A stretch of 64,000 bases of DNA from Glycocaulis sp. (GTDB lineage: Bacteria > Pseudomonadota > Alphaproteobacteria > Caulobacterales > Maricaulaceae), in assembly GCA_022565665.1 (NCBI GenBank), contig JAIUMI010000011.1:1-64000 (forward strand), given 5' to 3'. Positions 41,915 through 49,719 of the stretch are shown one piece after another. The notes below the pieces were generated by a model. The model saw nothing but the letters and a program-made list of their open reading frames with translations. It was not told where the DNA came from and did not search any database. The position numbers were made by a program, and so were the translations under genes. Positions within the stretch are counted from its first letter, which is position 1. Each line of letters starts with the position of its first letter.

Positions 41915-42655
41915 TCACTCCCCCAGCACGAACAGGCTCTCCTCCATGGGGGCGTTGAGGGTGTAGGACGTCCAGATGGTCTCATTGGCCTTTACGCCAT
42001 TATAGAACAGGCGCACCCGGCCGGGCTGGACCCATGAATCGCCCGGATTGGAGTAGAAGTCCGAATAGATGCGCTCATGCCAGCCGCGCGCGGTCTGGAA
42101 GCCGACGCGCAGGATGGCGTGATCATCGTGCGCAATCGCAAACAGCGCCTGCCCGCCCACCGCATCGGTGACGCGGATCACATAGACCTCGCGCCCATCG
42201 ACATAATCATCCGGCAAACGGTGCAGGCTGTATTCGGGATCAAGCGCATAGCGGATCGCGCCGAAGCCGAAATTATTGGCCCATTCGGCGCTTGCCTCCG
42301 CCCCCGGCACGAGGCCGTTCTGGTTGTAGGTGTTCACCCCGTCAAAGGCGAGCTGGAACACGATCTCTCCGTCCCTGAACGCGTCGATGCGCACACGCCC
42401 ATCGGCGATATGGGCATCATCCTTGCCTTCAGGATACACGCGCCACATCCGGTAGGGTTCATAGATGACCGGCTCATGCCCGCCACCGGAGAAGAACACG
42501 CCATGGCCCTCCATCAGCAGGGTCTGCGGGGATACCCATTCCGCCCCGCCAGCGGCCTCGTGAGCGCGCGCCACGATGTCGCGGGGGCCGAGCCCCTCAT
42601 CAGCGGCAGACGGCGCTGTAAGGGCCACACAGACGGCAATAGCGGCAAAACGCAT
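41915..42655 (-). CDS. periplasmic protein, LolA/VioE-like fold suspected
   Basis: A 246-residue protein with a Sec signal peptide (MRFAAIAVCVALTAPSAADE). The mature part begins GPRDIVARAHEAAGGAEWVS, common in outer-membrane-lipoprotein-sorting-like proteins. It has repeating beta-strand patterns: VFFSGGGHEPVIYEPYRMWR, DGREVYVIRVTDAVGG and WHERIYSDFYSNPGDSWVQP. No catalytic motif is recognised. It may bind a hydrophobic ligand in the periplasm. The ATG at 42655 puts the signal peptide first; a longer frame runs into the divergent gene. Operator E lies 58 bp upstream. Confidence 0.6.
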   Translation of the reverse strand: MRFAAIAVCVALTAPSAADEGLGPRDIVARAHEAAGGAEWVSPQTLLMEGHGVFFSGGGHEPVIYEPYRMWRVYPEGKDDAHIADGRVRIDAFRDGEIVFQLAFDGVNTYNQNGLVPGAEASAEWANNFGFGAIRYALDPEYSLHRLPDDYVDGREVYVIRVTDAVGGQALFAIAHDDHAILRVGFQTARGWHERIYSDFYSNPGDSWVQPGRVRLFYNGVKANETIWTSYTLNAPMEESLFVLGE

Positions 42656-42713
42656 GGAAAGGCTTCCTCCGGCATCCTCCGGGCGCTGAGCGAAGGGGCT
42701 GGCGCACCGGATC

Positions 42714-42729
42714 AAATGATATAACCTTT
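42714..42729. promoter_or_regulatory. regulon palindrome, site E (divergent promoter)
   Basis: AAATGATATAACCTTT, one base off in the core (GATATAAC). It lies 58 bp from the LolA-like gene and 61 bp from the VOC gene, nearly central between the two starts. Confidence 0.6.
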
Positions 42730-42790
42730 TACATAGTGCACCGTGAAAGTGCTGTCTGACAATCACCTCAGGAACCGGGGGACAGGGGCC

Positions 42791-43672
42791 ATGAAATGCC
42801 TGCGCGCCGCGACACTGACCGTCGCCAATCTCGATGCCAGCGAAGCGCTTTACCGCGACGTTCTGGACTATCGCACCATCGCCAGCGGGCCTTTGCCGGC
42901 GGACCTGGCGGCCAGCTGGGGCGCACCAAAGTCTGCAGGCGCGCGCCATGTGGTGATGCAGCCCTCATCCGGAGCAGAGATTTATCTGCGCCTGGTCGAG
43001 CAGGTCCCGCACCCCGATTTCGTGCCGCTGCGCAGCTATGGCTGGGCAGCCATCGAAATCTGCGTGCAGGATGTGCTGGCCGCCAATGAGCGGGTGAAGG
43101 GCACGCCGTTTGAGGTGATCGGCCCGCCGCGCGAGATCGAGGGTCTGCCGGCCATCTATCCCATGCAGGTGAAGGGCCCCGATGGCGAGATCGTCTATCT
43201 GACCCAGATCCGCGATGATCTCCCGGCCTATGATCTGCCGCGCGCGCAGAGCCCCATCGACAAGCTCTTCATCCTCGTGATTGCCTGCAGCGACATGCAC
43301 GCCTCGCTGGACTGGTTTGAGAAGAATATTGGCTTCCCGACCGGGCGCGTGATGGATATCGAGTATCACATGCTCGCGAACGCCTTCGGCACGCCGACAA
43401 ACGAGCTGCACACCATCTCCACCGCCATCCACGGGCGCGACGTGTTCCTGGAGCTGGACCAGTATCCGGAGAACGCCACCGTGCGCCCGAGGCATCCCGG
43501 CATGCTGGCGCCGGGCTGCGCCGTCGGCAGCTTCATCCACCCGGACTTTGACAGCGTGACCGGTGAATGGGTGAGCAAACCCGTCATCCGCTCCGGCGCG
43601 CCCTATACCGGCAAGCGGGCAGGCACGCTCAAAGCCCCTGACGGTACGCTGGTCGAGATCATCGAGCTTTAG
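42791..43672 (+). CDS. two-domain VOC (glyoxalase/ring-cleavage dioxygenase-like) protein
   Basis: A 293-residue cytoplasmic protein with two VOC modules. The first begins AATLTVANLDASEALYRDVL and ends with GPDGEIVYLTQI. The second begins LFILVIACSDMHASLDWFEK and ends with KAPDGTLVEIIEL, where a glutamate is the expected metal ligand. Two-domain VOC enzymes include extradiol dioxygenases and isomerases. A comparable VOC gene occurs in the P. aeruginosa itaconate locus as recalled. ATG 42791 is preferred (GGGG about 9 nt upstream). Followed 8 bp later by the MDR gene. Confidence 0.8.
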   Translation: MKCLRAATLTVANLDASEALYRDVLDYRTIASGPLPADLAASWGAPKSAGARHVVMQPSSGAEIYLRLVEQVPHPDFVPLRSYGWAAIEICVQDVLAANERVKGTPFEVIGPPREIEGLPAIYPMQVKGPDGEIVYLTQIRDDLPAYDLPRAQSPIDKLFILVIACSDMHASLDWFEKNIGFPTGRVMDIEYHMLANAFGTPTNELHTISTAIHGRDVFLELDQYPENATVRPRHPGMLAPGCAVGSFIHPDFDSVTGEWVSKPVIRSGAPYTGKRAGTLKAPDGTLVEIIEL

Positions 43673-43680
43673 GCCGCGCC

Positions 43681-44688
43681 ATGACCGGCAAGATGCAGCA
43701 GGGCGTTCTGAGAGCCGCGATTGATCGCCGCCCGGTGGCAAGCGACATCGCCATCATCGAGACACCGCGCCCAGACTGCCCTGAAGACGGTGTGCTGGTG
43801 AAGCTCGCCGCCATCTCGCTTGATCCTTATGTCGGCACGCGCCTGCGCGGCAAGCATATGGGCGAGCCGGCGCCGGTGCCGATGCGCGATGCCATCCCGG
43901 CCCACGGTGTCGGCCAGATCGCGCAGAGCCGGGCAGACGGCCTGAAGGAAGGTGACTGGGTTCATACCACCGAAGCAGGCTGGCGGGACTATGCCGCCCT
44001 GCCCGCCAGCGCGGTGCGCACAATCGACATGACCGGGCTCGACCCGGCGGACCATCTCGGTCCCTTGGGCATGCCGGGCCTCACCGCCTGGGCGGCGATG
44101 GCGAAACGCGCCGAGGTGCAACCGGGCGATAGCGTGCTCATCGATGCGGCGGCTGGCGCGGTGGGCGGCACAGCAGGCCAGATCGCGCGGGCGCTGGGTG
44201 CATCACGTATCACCGGCATTGCGGGCGGGCCGGAAAAGTGCGCGGCCGTAACCGGCACCTACCGCTTTGACGCCTGCATCGACTACCGCACTGAAGGCTG
44301 GCGAGACGCGCTGGCAGCCGCCCTGCCGGACGGGCTCAACGTGCATCTGGAAAATGTGAGTATGGACCTCCTCACCCTCGCCCTCACCCATATGCGCCCC
44401 TATGGCCGCGCGGTCCTGTGCGGGCTGGCAGACCAGTACCACGCAGACGCCCCTCCGCCGGGCATTCCAGCAGGGCTCATCATCGGCAAGCGGGCGAGCC
44501 TGATGGGGCTTGTCGTCTATGACTTCTATGATCGCTGGAACGAGTTCACCGAATTTGCCGCGCCTCTGGTCCGTTCTGGCGATCTGAAAATCGCGAAAGA
44601 CAGCGTGACCGGCTGGGCCGACGCCCCTGCCTTGTTCGAGCGCATGCTGGCGGGGAAGCATATCGGAAAAGCGATGGTGCGATTGTGA
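43681..44688 (+). CDS. MDR-family NADP-dependent oxidoreductase (PTGR/CurA-like)
   Basis: A 335-residue zinc-free medium-chain reductase. VLIDAAAGAVGGTAGQIARA is the NADPH-binding AxxGxxG motif. The C-terminal part (GAPLFERMLAGKHIGKAMVR-type end) is typical of leukotriene-B4/prostaglandin reductases and curcumin reductase CurA, which reduce the C=C bond of an alpha,beta-unsaturated ketone. No zinc ligands are seen. It is the middle gene of the VOC-MDR-hydrolase unit and overlaps the hydrolase gene by 4 bp. Confidence 0.85.
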   Translation: MTGKMQQGVLRAAIDRRPVASDIAIIETPRPDCPEDGVLVKLAAISLDPYVGTRLRGKHMGEPAPVPMRDAIPAHGVGQIAQSRADGLKEGDWVHTTEAGWRDYAALPASAVRTIDMTGLDPADHLGPLGMPGLTAWAAMAKRAEVQPGDSVLIDAAAGAVGGTAGQIARALGASRITGIAGGPEKCAAVTGTYRFDACIDYRTEGWRDALAAALPDGLNVHLENVSMDLLTLALTHMRPYGRAVLCGLADQYHADAPPPGIPAGLIIGKRASLMGLVVYDFYDRWNEFTEFAAPLVRSGDLKIAKDSVTGWADAPALFERMLAGKHIGKAMVRL

Positions 44689-45764
44689 GTGCTCCCGACC
44701 ATGTCTGGGGCCAGCGCGGCGCGGTGCGCGTGCAGGGCCGCCCGGTCCATTACCGGCGGACGGGGCAGAGCGGCGCGCCGGTCGCAATCCTGCTGCATGG
44801 CTCACCGGAAAGCGCCAGCGCGCTGCACGCCATCGCTCATCGTCTGGCAGACCGGTTCGACGTGATCGGCATCGACACGCCCGGCAATGGCCTCAGCGCG
44901 CCACTCGACCATCCTGCGCCCGAACGCGCCGACTATGCCCGCCACCTCCTCGGCTTCATGGACGCGATAGGCGTCGCGCGCGCCGCGCTCTACGGCTTTC
45001 ATACCGGCGCAGGCACGGCGATGGTGGCGGCCACGCTCGCCCCGGAGCGCGTCAGTGCGCTGGCGCTCGACGGCTATGCGGTGTGGACCGAAGCCGAGCG
45101 CGCTGATCTCGTCAGCCGCTATTGCGTGGTCTATCCGCCCGTCTGGGACGGCTCGCATCTGGCGCAGATCTGGGCGCGGCTGGAAGAGCAGACGATCTTC
45201 TTTCCCTGGAATACACCGCGCCTTGATGCGCGCATGGCCCTGCCGCCCACACCCATCGACATTCGCCTGCGCCGCCTGCGCGACTGGCTGACCGCATGGG
45301 ACACCTATCCCGCGCCGTATCTGGCTGCTTTCCGCGCGGTGGGGCAGGACGGTCCGGACCGGGTGGAAGTGCCAACCCTGATCGGCGCGATGGCGCGCGA
45401 TCCGCTCAGCATTCATCTGGATCGGCTGACCGATGTGTCGCCGCAAGTGCGCCTCGTGAACTGGGGCGATGACCGCGACCAGGCGCTTGCCGGGATGACG
45501 GCCCACCTCACCGCTTATCCCGGCGAACCGGCCACACGCCCCGACCCGTCCGATGCGGCGCTGCTGGCAAGCCTTGCGAGGCCGGAGCCTCGCGAAAGCT
45601 GGGAGCCGGATGATCATGGCGGCTTCCTCCTGCAGCTCTGGCATGAGCTCCGCCGGGAGGTGATCGCGAGCGCAGAGACACAAGACGCGCTGGACGCTGG
45701 CCTCGACCCGATGGCGCTGCAGGCCCGCCTCACCGCGATCATCCAGGCGCGAACGGGGGTTTAG
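44685..45764 (+). CDS. alpha/beta-hydrolase with His at the nucleophile elbow
   Basis: A 359-residue alpha/beta-hydrolase fold protein. AILLHGSPESASALHAIAHR (oxyanion HG), VIGIDTPGNGLSAP and the elbow LYGFHTGAGTAMVAA are visible. In the normal G-x-S-x-G elbow the middle residue is the nucleophile. Here the pattern is G-F-H-T-G, so a histidine stands at the nucleophile position, with no serine. The remaining C-terminal region has DDHGGF, a possible catalytic histidine. It may not be a normal esterase. A threonine shifted by one is the only nearby hydroxyl. It ends the unit under operator E. Confidence 0.75.
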   Translation: MSAPDHVWGQRGAVRVQGRPVHYRRTGQSGAPVAILLHGSPESASALHAIAHRLADRFDVIGIDTPGNGLSAPLDHPAPERADYARHLLGFMDAIGVARAALYGFHTGAGTAMVAATLAPERVSALALDGYAVWTEAERADLVSRYCVVYPPVWDGSHLAQIWARLEEQTIFFPWNTPRLDARMALPPTPIDIRLRRLRDWLTAWDTYPAPYLAAFRAVGQDGPDRVEVPTLIGAMARDPLSIHLDRLTDVSPQVRLVNWGDDRDQALAGMTAHLTAYPGEPATRPDPSDAALLASLARPEPRESWEPDDHGGFLLQLWHELRREVIASAETQDALDAGLDPMALQARLTAIIQARTGV

Positions 45765-46681
45765 GGGCGGAACCGTTCTTCGTTATGCCATCGCAGCGCT
45801 TCAGCATCAGGATGTTTCAACCGGTCGTCCGGAGCGAAAATCTTTTGCCCATGTAATGCGTAATAGTGCTTGCCGTTCTCAAACTCTTCCCGAATTCGGC
45901 GGCTAACCTCGAACGAAAGGTCTGGGGTCACCGTGACGTAACCAGCATCAAAAAGGCTGTGAATGTCGCGCCGTAGAAGCAGGCCATTGCGTACATCGTG
46001 TGTGCCACCGTCTCCGTAGGGTCGAATATGAGCCGCCTCTAGGGCGGGCAACGTACGTTCCTTTGTAATGGCGCATCGGCGCTGATAGCTATCGGTCACG
46101 ACAACTCGGAACGCACCCTGCCCCAAGCGTGGACGAATGAGCTGTGGTTCTCCGAAGCGCGCCTGCGTCTCAGCGACACCGAATGGTGTTGTCCCGGAGA
46201 GTCTCTCGTGCGCGAACTCCCAAAGAGCTGCGCCCTCTTCGTCAGAAGTCGTGTAGGTCTTGAACGCTACAACGTGTTTGGAGAGACTAGCAGGCGGGTC
46301 TATCCAGTCACGCTCTTCAAGAAAAAATGGCTGGGTGAGAATCCTGCACCCAATCTCAAAGTTTGTCCTGTCGCCGGCATCTGCTCGCCGGTAACGGGCG
46401 ATCCTGTCGCGCATCTCGCCAGCAGAATTTGCGCCATTGGCGCGTCCAAATGCTTCCCAAGCCATGGTCCATGGCAACATCGTTGAATAAGCAAATACAC
46501 CGCCGCCGACGATTTTATTGTAGGGCGCATGAAGCTTGAACAAGAACAGCTCACCAGGCTCCAGGGCACGAAAATCCCTTGCCGACGGCGACCAGAAATT
46601 GACCTCGGCAATCTCTGGCGAGGCCCGAAGCAACTCGAACCAATCATAGTCTGTTATGGCAACGATGAGCTTTAGCGTCAT
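45761..46681 (-). CDS. HNH endonuclease with N-terminal EVE/PUA-like domain
   Basis: A 306-residue protein. The C-terminal HNH motif is seen in RRCAITKERTLPALEAAHIR and DVRNGLLLRRDIHSLFDAGY, with the two metal/catalytic histidines. The N-terminal half (VNFWSPSARDFRALEPGELF, FLFKLHAPYNKIVGGGVFAY) looks like an EVE/PUA-like modified-base reader. EVE-HNH proteins are thought to be type IV-like restriction enzymes. The DNA here is visibly less GC-rich than its neighbours, and the gene splits two catabolic units, so transfer is likely. It ends against the hydrolase stop with a 4-bp overlap. Confidence 0.75.
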   Translation of the reverse strand: MTLKLIVAITDYDWFELLRASPEIAEVNFWSPSARDFRALEPGELFLFKLHAPYNKIVGGGVFAYSTMLPWTMAWEAFGRANGANSAGEMRDRIARYRRADAGDRTNFEIGCRILTQPFFLEERDWIDPPASLSKHVVAFKTYTTSDEEGAALWEFAHERLSGTTPFGVAETQARFGEPQLIRPRLGQGAFRVVVTDSYQRRCAITKERTLPALEAAHIRPYGDGGTHDVRNGLLLRRDIHSLFDAGYVTVTPDLSFEVSRRIREEFENGKHYYALHGQKIFAPDDRLKHPDAEALRWHNEERFRP

Positions 46682-46693
46682 CGTAAGAGCGTA

Positions 46694-47953
46694 CTAACGC
46701 ACAAAGAACAGCGCAATCTGCGGGAAGGCGGCGATGATCCACAGCCCCACCAGCATCAGCCCGATAAACGGCAGCACCGCCTTGCAGACCGTGCCGAAAC
46801 TCTCCCGGAAGGCGGCCATCGCCACGATCAGGTTGAGCCCCAACGGCGGGGTCAGATAGCCGATCCCCAGATTGACGATCATCATGATGCCGAAATGGAC
46901 AGGGTGAATGCCCTGCGCCTCGGCCAGCGGCTGCAATAGCGGGGCCAGCACCAGCGTCGCAGAACCCACATCGATGACCATGCCGACAACCAGCAACAAG
47001 GCGTTGGCAGCGATCAGGAATTCGACCGGCGAGGAAATCACGTCGGCGAGCTGCGCAACCAGCGCCTGTGGCACGCCTTCGGCGGTCAGGAACACGTTGA
47101 GGGCAAAGGCAAAGGCGAGGATGGGATAGAGGCTGCCGAGGAGCTTGGCCGAATCCACCGCCACGTCCTTGAGCTGCACGAAGCTGAGATCGCGGTGGAT
47201 GAACACTTCCACGATTACCGCCAGCGCCACGGCGACGGCTGCTGCCTCTGTGACGGTGAAGACGCCGGTATAGATACCGCCGAGTATCACGAAGGGTACC
47301 GGCAGGGCAAAGCCTGCCCGGCCGAAGGCGCGCACGATCTGCCTGGGCCGCCAGCCGCCTTCCCGGTTCTTCCGGTTCAGCACCACCGCATAGACCGAGA
47401 AGATGGCGATCAGCACCAGCGCCGGGCCGATGCCGGCAAGGAAAAGCTGCGAGATCGAGACCTGGGTGATGTAGCCATAGAGGATGAGCGGGATGGAGGG
47501 CGGGATGATGATGCCGAGCACGCCGCCGGCGCATAGCGCGCCGATGGAGAAGGTCTTCGAATACCCGCACTCGATCAGCGCGCGGTACATGATCCCGCCG
47601 ACGGCCAGCAGCGTGACGGCAGCAGAGCCGGAAATCGCGGCAAAGCCCGCACATGAGAGGACCGCCGCCAGCGCCAGCCCGCCGGGGATGGGCCGGGTCA
47701 GCTCGCGCATGAAGGCGATGATGCGCTCGGCTATCGCGCCAGCCGACATCACCGCGCCCGCCAGCACGAAAAGCGGGATTGCCAGCAGCACATCCTGGTT
47801 GACGGCAAACCACACATCGTAAAGCGCGTATTCGGGCCGGCCATCATTCCAGACCGCGTAGACAAAGAGCGCGGCCACACCCAGCAGCACCAGAACCGGC
47901 TGGCGCAGGAAGGCGAGCACCACAATGGCGGCGATGAGGATCCAGATTTCCAT
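46694..47953 (-). CDS. dctM: TRAP transporter large permease (DctM)
   Basis: A 419-residue inner-membrane protein with about 12 helices, the normal DctM size. FAAISGSAAVTLLAVGGIMY, GVLGIIIPPSIPLILYGYIT and the C-terminal GIGYLTPPLGLNLIVAMAAF are the DctM signatures. It is the Na+-coupled transport channel that accepts substrate from DctP. It is the last gene of the operon DctP-DctQ-DctM, one base overlapping DctQ. In context it would import a carboxylate used by the CoA-enzymes. Confidence 0.93.
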   Translation of the reverse strand: MEIWILIAAIVVLAFLRQPVLVLLGVAALFVYAVWNDGRPEYALYDVWFAVNQDVLLAIPLFVLAGAVMSAGAIAERIIAFMRELTRPIPGGLALAAVLSCAGFAAISGSAAVTLLAVGGIMYRALIECGYSKTFSIGALCAGGVLGIIIPPSIPLILYGYITQVSISQLFLAGIGPALVLIAIFSVYAVVLNRKNREGGWRPRQIVRAFGRAGFALPVPFVILGGIYTGVFTVTEAAAVAVALAVIVEVFIHRDLSFVQLKDVAVDSAKLLGSLYPILAFAFALNVFLTAEGVPQALVAQLADVISSPVEFLIAANALLLVVGMVIDVGSATLVLAPLLQPLAEAQGIHPVHFGIMMIVNLGIGYLTPPLGLNLIVAMAAFRESFGTVCKAVLPFIGLMLVGLWIIAAFPQIALFFVR

Positions 47954-48501
47954 CAGCGCGCCTCCCCGTTTTGCGGGGCAGCAACGTCCGCTGTCTCATC
48001 CACCGGCGGTCCATCACCGCCCACGCGTTCGACCGGTTTGAGGGCCGGATTGGCGAAATAGATCAGGAAGCGCACTGCATTGCTGGCGAAGGCGAGCAGC
48101 AGGATGAGCTGCAAGGCCCAGACCGGCGCGCGCAGGATCGGCGTGCGGTCGCCCAGCGCGAAGGATTCCGCCACGATCCACACCGCAAATCCCGTCAGGA
48201 CGAGGAAGAAGATTCCGGTCAGAAGGCTGGCGAAGCGTTCCACCCCGCCGCGCAAGGGCTTGGGGACCAGCGCATCAAACACGGTCGGGCGCAGATGCGC
48301 GCCGTGATCGGTGGCAACACCGATACCGAACATGGCCAGCGCAATCATGCCGAACACGGCAATCTCCACCGCGCCGATCAGCCCGGTCTGGAACAGGCGC
48401 CGCGAGATCACATCAGCCAGCAGGGCGAGCGTCATGATGGCGAAGGCGAACACCGCCGCCCAGCGCTCTGCACCGGCGATGAATTTCAGGATCGCGTTCA
48501 T
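47953..48501 (-). CDS. dctQ: TRAP transporter small permease (DctQ)
   Basis: A 182-residue protein with four membrane helices. AVFAFAIMTLALLADVISRR, then TGLIGAVEIAVFGMIALAMF and GVATDHGAHLRPTVFDALVP (the DctQ 'HIRV'-like segment), identify the family. It forms the permease with DctM. The C-terminal 25 residues are hydrophilic. Its start overlaps the DctP gene by 4 bp. Confidence 0.9.
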   Translation of the reverse strand: MNAILKFIAGAERWAAVFAFAIMTLALLADVISRRLFQTGLIGAVEIAVFGMIALAMFGIGVATDHGAHLRPTVFDALVPKPLRGGVERFASLLTGIFFLVLTGFAVWIVAESFALGDRTPILRAPVWALQLILLLAFASNAVRFLIYFANPALKPVERVGGDGPPVDETADVAAPQNGEAR

Positions 48502-49586
48502 GCCGCACCGCCAGAGCGCTCGGCAGCAAAGGCCGCCTTGCCCGCAAGGATGGCCTCATAGACCTCGCGTGAACGCCCGCCGACATCATCAATCAGCTGG
48601 TCGATGACATTCTCCGTCGCACGCCGCCAGGCCGCCAGCTGGGCCGCATCTAGGTCGTGGACATGAATTTCCTCACCGCGCGAGGTGCGCAGTTCGCGCA
48701 CTACACTGCCATCGGGCCCGCGCTGCACGCCGGAACGCATAGCGCCTTCAAGAATCCCGGTCATCTGCCGCACGCCCGCGCGCGCATCGGCGGACGAGCC
48801 CCAGGCGGTGTCGATGGTTTCACGCTGGGAGGCGGTCGCGCGCCCATACCAGTCCCGGTTCAGCACGATGGCGCCGGTATCAAAGGAGTGGCGCGTCAGG
48901 GTGAAGTCGGTCGACAGCTCCAGCGTGGAAAAGAAGTGGAAGGGCAGGCTGGAAAGCCCGCCTTCGACGAGGCCTGTCTGCAGCGCGGGGATCACGTCGG
49001 AAATCCCCAGCGCTATGGCGTCCATCCCGGCAGCCTCGCAGAAAAAGCGCGCGGCAGCATTCGGCGAGGTGCGGATTTTCAGGCCCGCAGCATCGTCCGG
49101 CGTCAGGAGCGGGCGGTTGGCGAAGATGTGCGTCCAGCCCACCTCCACCCATTGCAGGATGAGCAGGTTCTGCGCCAGCGCCAGCTCATTGATGATGTCA
49201 TAGAGATGGTTGTCATAGACATAGTCCACCTCCTCGTAACTATCGAAAAGATAGGGCGATATGGCGATGGAGAGCTCGGGGATGCTCGACGCCAGCCCTT
49301 GCAGGCTCATGCCTCCGATATGAGCCCGGCCGCGCCGGAGATCGTGGAGCATGCGCTCCTCATTGCCGAGCTCGGCCTTGGTGAAATAGTCGATATTGAG
49401 CGTCGGATTCTCGGCCATGCGGGCCTCGAAGGCGAGCCATTGCGCATCCCACGGCGTACGGGGCGGGGCCTGCGCCACGGCGCGGCCATAGAGCGTTCCA
49501 GGCGGATCATTGCGCCGCCCGCACCCGGCAAGAGTGCCCGCGCCCGCCAGCCCGGCAAGGGCCAGGAATTCCCGGCGTTTCAACAT
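48498..49586 (-). CDS. TRAP transporter substrate-binding lipoprotein (DctP-like)
   Basis: A 362-residue periplasmic binding protein. The N-terminus has a twin-arginine signal and lipobox (MLKRREFLALAGLAGAGTLA, then GCG). AHIGGMSLQGLASSIPELSI, SPYLFDSYEEVDYVYDN and RTSPNAAARFFCEAAGMDAI give the DctP fold; the arginine before TSPN is the usual carboxylate ligand. The ATG at 49586 matches the signal peptide start; a longer frame would run over operator F. It captures a carboxylate for DctQM. Tat export suggests folding before export or a cofactor. Confidence 0.88.
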   Translation of the reverse strand: MLKRREFLALAGLAGAGTLAGCGRRNDPPGTLYGRAVAQAPPRTPWDAQWLAFEARMAENPTLNIDYFTKAELGNEERMLHDLRRGRAHIGGMSLQGLASSIPELSIAISPYLFDSYEEVDYVYDNHLYDIINELALAQNLLILQWVEVGWTHIFANRPLLTPDDAAGLKIRTSPNAAARFFCEAAGMDAIALGISDVIPALQTGLVEGGLSSLPFHFFSTLELSTDFTLTRHSFDTGAIVLNRDWYGRATASQRETIDTAWGSSADARAGVRQMTGILEGAMRSGVQRGPDGSVVRELRTSRGEEIHVHDLDAAQLAAWRRATENVIDQLIDDVGGRSREVYEAILAGKAAFAAERSGGAA

Positions 49587-49641
49587 TGGCTCTGGCCTCT
49601 CCCCAACGCTTGACCGCAGCGATTGAACGCCGTCATTCTGC

Positions 49642-49657
49642 AAAAGATATAACATTT
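49642..49657. promoter_or_regulatory. regulon palindrome, site F (divergent promoter)
   Basis: AAAAGATATAACATTT, between the TRAP operon (55 bp) and the amine oxidase gene (62 bp). The geometry is nearly the same as at site E. Confidence 0.6.
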
Positions 49658-49719
49658 CATCCGGGCGGCGATGGCAAGGCCATCCGCGCAGATGTTTGCA
49701 CAGTTTGGTGGAGGCCCCC

